Shown: piece after piece, positions 36,003-44,223 of the stretch
Position numbering within the stretch: position 1 is the stretch's first letter
Layout: each line of letters begins with the position of its first letter
DNA from: Deltaproteobacteria bacterium
GTDB taxonomy: Bacteria > Desulfobacterota > Syntrophobacteria > Syntrophobacterales > Syntrophobacteraceae
DNA: 64,000 nt
Reading direction: 5' to 3'
Assembly: GCA_012517315.1 (NCBI GenBank)
Contig: JAAYVE010000018.1
Location: 48,291 to 112,290, forward strand
Notes under the pieces: generated by a model
Seen by the model: only the letters and a program-made list of their open reading frames with translations
What the model was told of the DNA's origin: nothing
Database searches by the model: none
Translations under genes and position numbers: made by a program

Positions 36003-36113
36003 GCCCCTTCCTGAGGAGGCCTTTGCCGGGGCGGTCCCTGGCGGCAGCATGGGTGCCCGAACCATGGAGGCAGGAGGCAAGTTCAGTTGCCTGCGACAGC
36101 CGGCTGAGGAAAA

Positions 36114-36896
36114 ATGGCCTTTGATGTAAACGTCTCCATCATCATCCCGGTCAAGGATGAAGCGGAAAACATCCGGGAACTGGCTGCAGAACTCTCGGCT
36201 GTACTGGATGGGTGTTCATGGCAATGGGAGTGCATCTGGGTCAACGACGGATCCACTGACGGGACTCAGGAAGTTCTGGAGCGAGTCGTCCGGGACGACC
36301 CGCGTCACCGGTTCCTCACCTTTGAAAGCAATGCGGGTCAGTCCGCAGCTTTCTGGGCGGGTTTCCGGGAGGCCAGGGGTGCGATCCTCGCCACGCTCGA
36401 CGGGGATGGCCAAAACGACCCGTCGGATATTCCCGGGCTGGTCCGGATGGTCATGGACGGCCATGTCGATATGGCCAACGGGTATCGTGTCCGGCGAAAA
36501 GACAGCCTCCTGAGGAAGGTCGCATCGGTTGTGGCCAATGGGTTCCGCAATGCCGTTACAGGGAGGACTGTTCGGGATGTGGGGTGCTCGTGTCGGGCCT
36601 TCAGGCGGGAATGTGTGGAATGCCTGCCTCGTTTCGCCGGAATGCACCGTTTTTTGCCCACCCTTGCAGGGCTGGAGGGGTTTCGGTTGGGTGAATTTCC
36701 CGTCCGTCACCGTCCTCGATTGAGAGGCAAGACCAAGTACGGCATCAACGATCGTCTGTGGGTGGGCCTTCTGGATACGATGGGCGTCTGGTGGCTGCGC
36801 AAGAGAGCGTTCCGCTACCGGGTTGTGAGGCGTTCAGGTGAGGGGGGCCATTCCGGAGCCAGTGAAAGGATCCCATGCCCCCGGGTGTCGCCATGA
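36114..36896 (+). CDS. Family 2 glycosyltransferase, polyprenyl-phosphate (DPM-like) type
   Basis: 260 residues. GT-A fold with VSIIIPVKDEAENIRELAAE, ECIWVNDGSTDGTQEVLE, NAGQSAAFWAGFREARGAIL and the DGDGQNDPSDIP metal/catalytic region; VRHRPRLRGKTKYG is typical of dolichyl/undecaprenyl-phosphate sugar synthases. It lacks the C-terminal transmembrane pair of ArnC/GtrB. It probably loads a sugar on undecaprenyl phosphate for the ArnT-like enzyme encoded next, whose start overlaps the stop here by ATGA. ATG at 36114 follows GAGGAAAA. Confidence 0.85.
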   Translation: MAFDVNVSIIIPVKDEAENIRELAAELSAVLDGCSWQWECIWVNDGSTDGTQEVLERVVRDDPRHRFLTFESNAGQSAAFWAGFREARGAILATLDGDGQNDPSDIPGLVRMVMDGHVDMANGYRVRRKDSLLRKVASVVANGFRNAVTGRTVRDVGCSCRAFRRECVECLPRFAGMHRFLPTLAGLEGFRLGEFPVRHRPRLRGKTKYGINDRLWVGLLDTMGVWWLRKRAFRYRVVRRSGEGGHSGASERIPCPRVSP

Positions 36897-38695
36897 GAGG
36901 GGCCTGGATCGAGGAACCGTCGCCAGGAACAGGTGTGAATCTCTCTTATTCAGCTGAAATCATGAAACGCCATGCCCCGTTGGTCATCTTCCTCACGGGG
37001 GTGGTGCTTCTTTTTCCCAGCATCTGGTCCGAGACAAGCATCACGGGAAGGGACGAATACTGGCTTTCTCTTCGCACCCCCATGGAGACCATCGCACGGG
37101 GGGATTGGTTGACGCCGTGGGTGAATGGGGAGCCGCGGCTGAAGAAACCGCCCCTTCTGTACTGGGCGATTGCCCTGAGCTATGAGTTGCTGGGGATTCA
37201 TCTGGTTGCAGCGAGGATGTGGGGAGTTCTGTGCGGCGCAGGTCTGGCGGTATGCTCCTGTTGTATTTCCAGGGAGCTGTTCGCAAAAGGTGGCGTGCTG
37301 GCTGGTTTGATGACCCTGGGAACAGTCGGGGTTGCGATTCAGGGGAGACTGGCCATGATCGACCTACCCCTCGCATTTGCGGTTTCCCTCGCCGTTTGGC
37401 TTTCCCTCCGGTGGTGGAAATCGGGAGGCTGGTCTCCCATCCTGGGTGCTTCCCTCTGCCTGGGTGCCTCATTTCTTCTCAAAGGGCCCATTGGCTTTTA
37501 CTTTTTTGCCTCGTCGGCAATCACCGGTTTGATCGTCTTTAAGGGATGGAACGTCCTTTGGGCCCGGCTGCCCCAACTCGTCGTCTCCGGTCTTCTCATC
37601 GCGGCCGTATCCATCCCGTGGCCTCTTGCCATGGCCCACATGTGGCCGCAATACGTCGGGACTCTGGGAGAAGAATTTGGAGCCAGGCACTTCGGGGACT
37701 GGAGCATCGTCTCACCGTTTTCAGCACTTGGGGGGGCCCTGGGTCTTGTCTTTCCCTGGTCCCTGGTGCTCATCGCCGCAGTCCTGCACACCCTGATACG
37801 CCGAAAGGAGCCTTGGGATCGCCGCCGCCTCTGGCTCGTCTTTTGGTATCTTTTCAGCGTCCTTCCATTTTTCTTCATGAGGACCTTTGAACGCTACATG
37901 CTCCCCCTTATTCCCCCCATTTGTGTTCTATGCTGCGAGTGGCTGGAGGAGGTGGAAGACTCCATCAGAATTCTGATGATCCAGATTTCCATGTACATGA
38001 CAGCCATCGTTGCCCTGCTCATCAGCCTTTTCTCCCTTTGGTTCGGCATCGGCATCGTTTCCGCCGTGCTGAATCTCACCCTCGTCATGAGCATGCTGTG
38101 GGGAGCGCACCAGGCAGGAAAGTTGAAACCCGCCGGGGATTCCCCCGCGGGGCAGCGAATCGCCGGGAGCGGAGGCCGCAGTACCTCTCACCCCTCCACT
38201 GCACATCCCCTTTCCCGATACATTCATGCTTCGGTGGGAGCCATCGCTCTCCTCCTTGCCGTCATCATGGGTGGCCTCTACCCATCCCTTGGGATCAACG
38301 CCATGCCGGACGATGTTCAAGATGTCGTTGGAGATCTTCCAGCAGGGGTGTTCAGGAGTTCACAGCCCTCCATGCTCTCCATGCGCCTCAAGCGGAGCGT
38401 CATTCCCGTGAGCCTGTCGGACGGGGCGGCTGAACGTTCCTTGGCGCGGTTCGACGGGGTCGTCTTCGTGGAGGAGGTCAACGCGGCATCGTTCGAAAAG
38501 GCGACCGTATCCCTTGGACTCATGGTGACGAAGGTCGGCCACTTCAGGACGTTTTTCTCCAGGAAAGCCTGGCTGCGTTTCACCCGTGAAGGCACCACTT
38601 GGGAAGACTGGCGCAGAGCCATCAGGGGGCGGAGCTTGGAAGATCTCAAATCGGCGATCTGTTACTATCGGGTTCAACCGAAGGACGCCCCTTGA
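36893..38695 (+). CDS. ArnT-like family 39-type glycosyltransferase (polytopic membrane protein)
   Basis: About 600 residues with around twelve transmembrane segments and the GT-C fold of ArnT/PMT enzymes, which move a sugar from a polyprenyl phosphate to lipid A or protein on the outer face of the inner membrane. The first periplasmic loop has TSITGRDEYWLSLRTPMETI and NGEPRLKKPPLLYWAIALSY, with the acidic residues and the RLKKPPLLYW block conserved in ArnT. GRLAMIDLPLAFAVSLAVW and FFFMRTFERYMLPLIPPICV are further family blocks. The C-terminal 150 residues are soluble. ATG at 36893 overlaps the upstream glycosyltransferase; a TTGA overlap links it to the next gene. Confidence 0.85.
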   Translation: MRGAWIEEPSPGTGVNLSYSAEIMKRHAPLVIFLTGVVLLFPSIWSETSITGRDEYWLSLRTPMETIARGDWLTPWVNGEPRLKKPPLLYWAIALSYELLGIHLVAARMWGVLCGAGLAVCSCCISRELFAKGGVLAGLMTLGTVGVAIQGRLAMIDLPLAFAVSLAVWLSLRWWKSGGWSPILGASLCLGASFLLKGPIGFYFFASSAITGLIVFKGWNVLWARLPQLVVSGLLIAAVSIPWPLAMAHMWPQYVGTLGEEFGARHFGDWSIVSPFSALGGALGLVFPWSLVLIAAVLHTLIRRKEPWDRRRLWLVFWYLFSVLPFFFMRTFERYMLPLIPPICVLCCEWLEEVEDSIRILMIQISMYMTAIVALLISLFSLWFGIGIVSAVLNLTLVMSMLWGAHQAGKLKPAGDSPAGQRIAGSGGRSTSHPSTAHPLSRYIHASVGAIALLLAVIMGGLYPSLGINAMPDDVQDVVGDLPAGVFRSSQPSMLSMRLKRSVIPVSLSDGAAERSLARFDGVVFVEEVNAASFEKATVSLGLMVTKVGHFRTFFSRKAWLRFTREGTTWEDWRRAIRGRSLEDLKSAICYYRVQPKDAP

Positions 38696-39864
38696 AGACG
38701 CGCACTGCGGCCCTCCTCATGGCCGCCGCATGTCTCCTCCATGCCTGGGCAGCGCTCCGGTGGTTCGCCTCGCCCCTGTATTCCTCGTCGACACTGCGAT
38801 TCGCACAGGCGGTCCCCCCACCCGAGTCTCAGGATAACCCATGCCTCGTGGAGGAGTTCATCAATGCGCCATCTGAAGGGCATTCCGTTCACGCCGCGTC
38901 CCTCTGTGAACTTTCCGGGGGCAGGCTGGCCGCCGCATGGTATGGAGGGAGCAGGGAGGGAGGTCGGGACGTCTCCGTTTACTTTGCGGAGAAATCGCCG
39001 GGGAACGACGGGCGTTGGGCCGCGCCCCGGCCCGTTGTGAACGCAGCATCGGCATCCAGGGAGCTGGATCGGTATGTGAAGAAGGTTGGGAATCCCGTCA
39101 TCTTCAGTGAACCGGGCGACCAGGTCTGGCTCCTGTTTGTGACTGTCTCCGTGGGGGGTTGGTCGGGGAGTTCCCTCAATTTGAAAACCTCTAAGGACTC
39201 GGGAAAAACCTGGTCCGAAAGCAGAAGGCTGACGCTCAGCCCCTTTTTCAACGTGAGCGAACTGGTTCGCAACCGACCTGTCCCCCTTGAAGGGGGTATT
39301 CTTGCCGTTCCCGTGTACCATGAATTCCTGGGAAGATTTCCAGAAGTCCTGTGGCTTGCACCGGCTTCATCCGCCCGGGGTCACACTTATCGAAAGTCGA
39401 GGATGGCGGGTGGGAGGCGTTACATTCAGCCCTCTATCGTGCCCTTGGGACCCAACCGCGCGGTAGCGTTCTACAGGAACATGTCCGAGGATCGAACAGT
39501 GGTCATGGCAACCTCGAATGACTCGGGCCTCAGTTGGTCGCCTCCGCGCCCCACACCCCTTCCCAATCCCAACTCAGGGCTCCAAGCTATCCTGCTGCCT
39601 TCACAGAGGGTGCTCATCGCCTTCAACGACAGCAGGCGCGAAAGGGACAACCTCACGCTGGCAATTTCCGAGGACGGCGGTGCGAGCTGGAAGCGGATTG
39701 CGGTCATGGAAAACACTCCTGGGGCTGAATTTTCCTATCCTTACATGATACGAGACGGGAAAGGCTGGACGCATCTGGTGTACACCTGGCACCGGAAGCG
39801 CATAAAACATGTGGCTTTCAATGACTCCTGGATCGAAGCCCATGCAGGTGGTGCTATTCCCTGA
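38692..39864 (+). CDS. Exported sialidase-fold (BNR/Asp-box) protein
   Basis: About 390 residues. An N-terminal hydrophobic anchor or signal (ALLMAAACLLHAWAALRWFA) is followed by a six-bladed propeller of the sialidase superfamily, visible through repeated Asp-box motifs: SKDSGKTWSES, SNDSGLSWSPP and SEDGGASWKRI. HAASLCELSGGRLAAAWYGG and GGILAVPVYHEFLG resemble the sialidase-like domains annotated as exo-alpha-sialidase in environmental bacteria. True sialidase activity is unproven. TTG at 38692 overlaps the ArnT-like stop; ATG at 38719 is an alternative. Its genetic coupling suggests action on the same periplasmic glycan. Confidence 0.8.
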   Translation: MKTRTAALLMAAACLLHAWAALRWFASPLYSSSTLRFAQAVPPPESQDNPCLVEEFINAPSEGHSVHAASLCELSGGRLAAAWYGGSREGGRDVSVYFAEKSPGNDGRWAAPRPVVNAASASRELDRYVKKVGNPVIFSEPGDQVWLLFVTVSVGGWSGSSLNLKTSKDSGKTWSESRRLTLSPFFNVSELVRNRPVPLEGGILAVPVYHEFLGRFPEVLWLAPASSARGHTYRKSRMAGGRRYIQPSIVPLGPNRAVAFYRNMSEDRTVVMATSNDSGLSWSPPRPTPLPNPNSGLQAILLPSQRVLIAFNDSRRERDNLTLAISEDGGASWKRIAVMENTPGAEFSYPYMIRDGKGWTHLVYTWHRKRIKHVAFNDSWIEAHAGGAIP

Positions 39865-39909
39865 ACACGACGGTTCCGACGCTCGTGAGTTCTGGAGGTG
39901 CCGGATTCC

Positions 39910-40548
39910 GTGAGCGCATATCTCTCTTCCTATGTTTTCCCTCTCCTCGTGTTGGCCCTCGGGCTACAGTACCTGGGCGAACGGTTGTTCCGGAGTGCGA
40001 GCCGGAGGCGAAGGGGGATTCTGTCCTGTGCCGCGGCGTTCTTCATCGGCTGCATACCCGTCGACGGTCTGCCGCTGGCGCGTTGGCCGGCTTCAGCGAA
40101 TGCCAGCTTCTGCATCCCCTTCACACTCGTGGTTCTTAACGGGATCTGGAACAGAACTTTTGGCAATCCCCTGATGAACGGGCCGGCTCTGCGGGCAGCC
40201 TGGATTTTCGGTTTGGTGGGTGGGGGAATCCTCTACCCCATGGCCTTGGGGTGGGGGTCGTGGGATCCCTACGTGGCTGGTTACGGATCCATTTGGCTCT
40301 TTGCCGCCCTATGGCTTGTGACCATTCTCCTTCTCTTGAGGAAGAACGGTTTCGGCACCGTCCTCGTTTTGGCCGCCTTGGCCTTCGATCTGCGCATCCT
40401 GGATTCGGAAAATGCCTGGGACTATTACATCGACCCCATCTACACGGCATCATCCCTTGCGGCGATGGGCGTTCCCCTGGTCAAGAAGGTGTTCAACTCC
40501 GCCCGCACCAGGCTGCGAGGCATCCCGCCGCACCCGCGTCACGACTGA
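39910..40548 (+). CDS. Polytopic membrane protein of the glycan cluster
   Basis: About 212 residues with five or six hydrophobic segments (SYVFPLLVLALGLQYLGERL; GILSCAAAFFIGCIPVDGLP; AAWIFGLVGGGILYPMALGW; LFAALWLVTILLLL; GTVLVLAALAFDLRIL). No family recognised. The GTG at 39910 is preferred since GGAGG at 39894-39898 lies 11 bases upstream; GTG at 39898 also opens the frame. Last plus-strand gene of the lptFG-glycosyltransferase-sialidase group. Confidence 0.7.
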   Translation: MSAYLSSYVFPLLVLALGLQYLGERLFRSASRRRRGILSCAAAFFIGCIPVDGLPLARWPASANASFCIPFTLVVLNGIWNRTFGNPLMNGPALRAAWIFGLVGGGILYPMALGWGSWDPYVAGYGSIWLFAALWLVTILLLLRKNGFGTVLVLAALAFDLRILDSENAWDYYIDPIYTASSLAAMGVPLVKKVFNSARTRLRGIPPHPRHD

Positions 40549-40649
40549 TGATCTGCGAGAGGTCATCCTGTGACATTGTTTCAGCAGACTCTGTTTCAAT
40601 TCGATTTTCGGTCTGGGTTCTTCCATGGGAAGAAACGCGTTCTCGGGTT

Positions 40650-41015
40650 TCAAGTCGGCAGCCGGGTTTCGAGGGCCATGGCAATCTTCTTTTTCAGTTC
40701 GGTCAGGTCGAAGCTCTTGACCACATAGAAATCCGCCGCAATCGATTTCATGTCCTCTTTGAAGGTGTCGTAAGCGGTGGAAAGAATGACCGGAAGATCG
40801 TAGAAACGGTTGCGGATGTCCTGCAGCAGATCCAGGCCGTTGTAGTCCACCATCTTGATGTCCAGAACGACCAGGTCAGGCTTCTCTTCCTCAATGCGTT
40901 CCAAGAGCTTGTAGCCGCTGTCGGCAGTGATGACCTCGTAACCGGCTTCCTTCAGTTCTTCAGAGTAGAGCAAGCGAATGTGTTCTTCATCGTCAACGAC
41001 CAGAATCCTCGACAT
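40650..41015 (-). CDS. Single-domain response regulator (receiver only)
   Basis: 121 residues, a stand-alone REC domain: RILVVDDEEHIRLLYSEEL (acidic pair), LVVLDIKMVDYNGLDLLQDI (phospho-Asp), STAYDTFKEDM and VVKSFDLTELKKKI (conserved Lys). The usual P after the Lys is replaced by S. No output domain, so it signals by protein contact. ATG at 41015 follows AGGAGGTCAAGAA, a strong ribosome site. It is 26 bases downstream of the glycosyltransferase gene. Confidence 0.92.
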   Translation of the reverse strand: MSRILVVDDEEHIRLLYSEELKEAGYEVITADSGYKLLERIEEEKPDLVVLDIKMVDYNGLDLLQDIRNRFYDLPVILSTAYDTFKEDMKSIAADFYVVKSFDLTELKKKIAMALETRLPT

Positions 41016-41041
41016 TTCTTGACCTCCTGGTATTCTTCCCA

Positions 41042-42256
41042 TCATTCCCATATCTTCGCCAGATAGGGCTTGTTTTCCTCAAAGACCGTGCACTCGTTTT
41101 CTATGTATTCTTCAGCCTGCTGTAGGGACATGCGTTCCGTTTTCTTCACGAATGAGAGAACCTTGCCTAAATAAAGAGGGAGAAGAGAATCGAGCAGAGA
41201 CACCCGTTCGCCTTCCCCCAGAGATTGGTAAGCCTTGGCGGTATCAAATAGAATTTTCGCCCAAGTCTGGGTGGGAAAGGAAAAATGCTGCAGTCCAAGG
41301 CCACGGATCTCCTGGATTTTAGGGCAGATGGTCTGATCGTACACCCGCTCCCAAATGCCGCTGTACGTTTCAAAACCCTGTAGGAAGCGCTCGTGAAGTT
41401 GGCTGACGTTGACCTCGACGGGCAGGGGAGTTTCCATTTCGTGGGAGTCCGTTCCGAAGAGAGAGGTGGGCTTGCTCCACTTGACCTGCAGCCAGAAGTT
41501 GGAATAAATGGACATTTGATCGAATATGGTGCGAACCACCTGCTGAAACATGACAGAAAGATGGGCGTACGGATCCTTCATCCGGTGGATTTTGGGAGCG
41601 CCCATGACTGCTTGGCAAATCGGCAGCCTCGAATTCAGGGCAACCGTGGTCATCCAGATATCCACCCCGTACATCCGGACGGATTCAGTCCAGAGGGGGG
41701 AATCCAGGAAGGAATCAAGAAGTCTTCCGGTAAATCCGAAATCGCCCACATTGGGTTGACGGACCCTTCTGCCGTAAAGGCAGCGCATGAGAGGGTAGAC
41801 CAAGGAGCTTGTCAGTGTCGCTTCATATTTGTGACGCAGGTACAGGGGACAAACATAGCCCGCACCCTTGAGGACAGGTTCTGCGAGATTTCGGATCCAG
41901 TGAGGAGAGACGTTCTTGATGTCCGCTTCAATGACGACGACAACCTTCGCCTGGAGATCCCGGGCTTTCACAAACAGGTTCCGCAGGTTGCTCCCTTTTC
42001 CTATTTCACCCGGTTGAGTCGACAGGTAAATCCTGGGGACATCCACCGGGGCGGAGAAAAATGTATCCCTCGTCTTGTCCGTTGAATGGTTGTCGCAGTT
42101 GATCAGGACGCTGCTGAGGTAGGAGAAGTGCTGTTTGATCCCTTTGCTGCATTGTTCCACCGTGTGTCCGATGCTCTCTGCTTCGTTGTACGATGGGACA
42201 GCCACCACCAAATCCGCTTGCTTGATGTCTTTGGGATTCTCCTCGTAAAAAGGCAT
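41042..42256 (-). CDS. GT-A fold glycosyltransferase, GT2/GT81-like
   Basis: 404 residues. N-terminal nucleotide-sugar region DLVVAVPSYNEAESIGHTVE, NCDNHSTDKTRDTFFS, GEIGKGSNLRNLFVKARDLQ and VVVVIEADIKNVSPHWIRNL (DxD-like EAD). A second block is SSLVYPLMRCLYGRRVRQPN with VGDFGFTGRLLDSFL. The pattern resembles soluble glycosyltransferases that make glucosyl- or mannosyl-glycerate type compounds (GT81-like), a possible compatible-solute role, but the acceptor is uncertain. ATG at 42256 follows AGGAGACCACAAG. Transcribed together with the response regulator. Confidence 0.78.
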   Translation of the reverse strand: MPFYEENPKDIKQADLVVAVPSYNEAESIGHTVEQCSKGIKQHFSYLSSVLINCDNHSTDKTRDTFFSAPVDVPRIYLSTQPGEIGKGSNLRNLFVKARDLQAKVVVVIEADIKNVSPHWIRNLAEPVLKGAGYVCPLYLRHKYEATLTSSLVYPLMRCLYGRRVRQPNVGDFGFTGRLLDSFLDSPLWTESVRMYGVDIWMTTVALNSRLPICQAVMGAPKIHRMKDPYAHLSVMFQQVVRTIFDQMSIYSNFWLQVKWSKPTSLFGTDSHEMETPLPVEVNVSQLHERFLQGFETYSGIWERVYDQTICPKIQEIRGLGLQHFSFPTQTWAKILFDTAKAYQSLGEGERVSLLDSLLPLYLGKVLSFVKKTERMSLQQAEEYIENECTVFEENKPYLAKIWE

Positions 42257-42578
42257 CTTGTGGTCTCCTGAACTGCTTGCCCGTCTATCCGTCCGCCTAA
42301 TTTTGCTGCCGTTCCAGCTCTGGTTGCGAACATGCCCCCCGCCCGTTTTGAGTACACAGTGATTACCGAGGCCGTTCAAAACGCGTTGTGCAGTACCCAA
42401 GTTGCCCGTAGATCCAGGGCTGTGGAAGAAATACTTCCCGCTGTCAGCGGAAAATACCTATGAAAGCGAGGGAATTCAGCTGTAGACCGTTCGCTCTTTT
42501 CTCTAATGAACAGAGCCGCTCAACTGGAACCCGCCAAACATGCAGCATCAGGTGCATCTTCCCAGCACAATCGGCCCC
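42257..42578. other. Intergenic region, no gene seen
   Basis: About 320 bases between the small membrane-protein gene and the glycosyltransferase on the same strand. No credible open frame. Whether transcription from the promoter at 42847-42875 passes through it is not clear. Confidence 0.4.
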
Positions 42579-42773
42579 TCACGACCTGCAGTCACTCTTC
42601 TTGCGAATATACTCAAAAATGTATGAAAAGAACACGAGGACAATTGCCGTGAACAGGTACACAACCGCACCGGAACCGGGGTGGAAGAACCTGATGAGAA
42701 AGAAAGAGAAAAAAAGCCCCAAGGCTAGTCGAATGATAAAAACACGTTTGCGGAACCTTGGTTCCTCCGTCAT
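42579..42773 (-). CDS. Small two-helix membrane protein
   Basis: 64 residues: a basic N-terminus (MTEEPRFRKRVF) and two hydrophobic helices (IIRLALGLFFSFFLIRFF; AVVYLFTAIVLVFFSYIFEY), then a charged C-terminus (IRKKSDC). Composition and topology look like a genuine small membrane protein, and a good promoter reads into it about 70 bases upstream. No family recognised; the ribosome site is weak. Confidence 0.6.
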   Translation of the reverse strand: MTEEPRFRKRVFIIRLALGLFFSFFLIRFFHPGSGAVVYLFTAIVLVFFSYIFEYIRKKSDCRS

Positions 42774-42846
42774 CTACTTGCCCGCCTGTACCCCTGATGA
42801 CAATTTCCTATTCCAATGGAATGGATTCCCAGTGTTTCCGCCAAGC

Positions 42847-42875
42847 ATCCTAATGAGGGCATTTTCCGTTGTCAA
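42847..42875 (-). promoter_or_regulatory. Sigma70-type promoter upstream of the small membrane-protein gene
   Basis: Minus strand: TTGACA (complement of 42870-42875), 17 bases, then TAGGAT (complement of 42847-42852). Perfect -35, four-of-six -10, ideal spacing. The predicted start near 42840 leaves a leader of about 67 bases before the ATG at 42773. Confidence 0.6.
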
Positions 42876-43166
42876 GCGGACTCGGTGTCTTCCAGCGCCT
42901 TGAATCTCCATGCGGTGCCTGCCAATTTCTTCCCCCAAGACATGATTGCGTTTCCCTGTGCCCATGGATCTCTCCCAGGGTTGGAATCCACATGGTGGGA
43001 GATTTTTTTCATGTCCGAAGTGTGGCCGTATAGAAGGGGGTGGACCACACCACAGGGGTGGTCGGATCCCGGCTGCATTACCTGTTGCGTTGTTCTTTCC
43101 CGTGGCTGTATAAATAGATGGTAGCCAGCCGCCGGAAAGATCCACCCCCCTGTCGGGAACCGTTCA
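42876..43166. other. Divergent regulatory region
   Basis: About 290 bases between the minus-strand promoter at 42847-42875 and the broken editing-domain gene. It holds a near-perfect inverted repeat, GACCACACC with GGGGTGGTC, around 43040-43065 and a plus-strand promoter candidate at 43085-43114. No coding sequence seen. Confidence 0.4.
43085..43114 (+). promoter_or_regulatory. Candidate promoter of the editing-domain/usp unit
   Basis: TTGCGT at 43085-43090, 18 bases, then TATAAA at 43109-43114. The -10 matches five of six; the -35 is weak. It lies about 50 bases before the start of the editing-domain pseudogene, which is directly followed by a usp gene. Confidence 0.4.
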
Positions 43167-43588
43167 TTGAAGCTGCTCATGTTTTATGCCTTGGATATGC
43201 CTTGGAATTTTGTTTCAGACCCTGCTGCAAGTTCACTCCGTTGGCGAGGGATTTGCCTGCTGCACAGATCATCTCCAATGCCGCGGTGATTTTCTTTCAT
43301 GCAGAGCCAGAAGACATGGGGCGGGAGGCTGCGGTGGTCTCCAAGTGGGCCAAGAACGTGAAATGGATCGCCGGAAAATTTGGCACGAGAACCGTTGTCC
43401 TGTATTCATTCAATCATCTGTCGTAAAGCAAGGCCCCTGTTGAAATGGCTTTTGCCCTCTTGCAAGAGACGCATAAACGCCTCGAAAAATCGGGTTTTGT
43501 TGCTCACGAAACGCTATTCGGCGTTCAAAACGAGTGGAAAATGCACGTTTCAGGACAGTCACTCGCCAAAGTATTGAAGCAGATCTGA
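43167..43588 (+). pseudogene. Free-standing threonyl-tRNA synthetase editing-domain gene, inactivated
   Basis: From TTG at 43167 the frame reads MKLLMFYALD. An 11-base tandem duplication (TATGCCTTGGA at 43185-43195 and again at 43196-43206) then shifts the frame. Removing one copy gives MKLLMFYALEFCFRPCC, the family-like opening, and the second frame continues with NAAVIFFHAEPEDMGREAAV and KWIAGKFGTRTVVLYSFNHL. An in-frame TAA at 43424-43426 interrupts it. After the stop the same frame encodes KAPVEMAFALLQETHKRLEK and QSLAKVLKQI, ending at TGA 43586-43588. The whole matches the archaeal-type ThrRS editing domain (PF08915), which deacylates mischarged seryl-tRNA-Thr. Two independent lesions indicate a pseudogene unless they are assembly errors. 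A usp gene starts immediately after its stop. Confidence 0.85.
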
Positions 43589-44086
43589 ATGGAGTACCCA
43601 ATGGAGAGTCTGCTGGTTGCCCTGGACAAATCGCCCGAGGCACTGAAAAGCATTCACTACATCGTCAGACTCCTTGCGCCAGCCCAAGAAATCCAGTTCA
43701 TCCTCTTTCATGTCCTTCCCACCACTTCGCCGGATATGTTGAAGAAAGAGGAGATGCAGCGGATTGAAGGCCTTCATTCAGAACATCCTCACTTGAGCGG
43801 GTACTTTTGGAGGCGTGAAGAGCAGGAGAGAATGGAAAAGACGTTTCACGAGGCAAAGCACCTCCTTCTCGAGGCGGGATTCAGCGAGTCGCGGATCCGG
43901 ACGCACTTTGCCGTGGATTTCACCGATGTGGCCCAGATCATCGTCAATGAAGCCCGCAGACTCGAATGTGCCACCATTGTCCTGGGTAGGCGCGGCGTGG
44001 GGCGGGTGAAGGAATTTCTCCTGGGAAGCGTTTCCAGCAGTACCACGCGAATTGGAAGGGGACTGACGGTCTGGGTCGTGGACTAA
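43589..44086 (+). CDS. Universal stress protein (UspA family)
   Basis: 165 residues of the Usp fold. It opens with ESLLVALDKSPEALKSIHYI and ends with the nucleotide-binding signature ATIVLGRRGVGRVKEFLLGS followed by VSSSTTRIGRGLTVWVVD (G-2x-G-9x-G-S type), suggesting ATP binding. ATG at 43589 directly follows the stop codon of the editing-domain pseudogene; a second ATG at 43601 is possible. No partner is evident apart from the second usp gene 137 bases on. Confidence 0.88.
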   Translation: MEYPMESLLVALDKSPEALKSIHYIVRLLAPAQEIQFILFHVLPTTSPDMLKKEEMQRIEGLHSEHPHLSGYFWRREEQERMEKTFHEAKHLLLEAGFSESRIRTHFAVDFTDVAQIIVNEARRLECATIVLGRRGVGRVKEFLLGSVSSSTTRIGRGLTVWVVD

Positions 44087-44223
44087 TGAACGCCCGGGAA
44101 TCCCCTTCGCAAATTGCTGAGTGCCACGACGAAACGGCGCTTCTGCATCGCCTTGATCGTCGGCCCTGTGAGGCGCCCGCTGCAGGTACCATCTGAAAGG
44201 AAAAAGGAAAGAGGAGACCGACC

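Noticed and set aside
42774..43145. Overlapping open frames of about 100 codons on both strands
   Set aside because: No ribosome sites or domain features; the region carries two promoter candidates and fits a divergent regulatory region better.
43424..43426. In-frame stop in the editing-domain gene as a possible selenocysteine or recoding site
   Set aside because: The codon is TAA, not TGA, and the upstream duplication already breaks the frame, so Sec insertion does not explain it.
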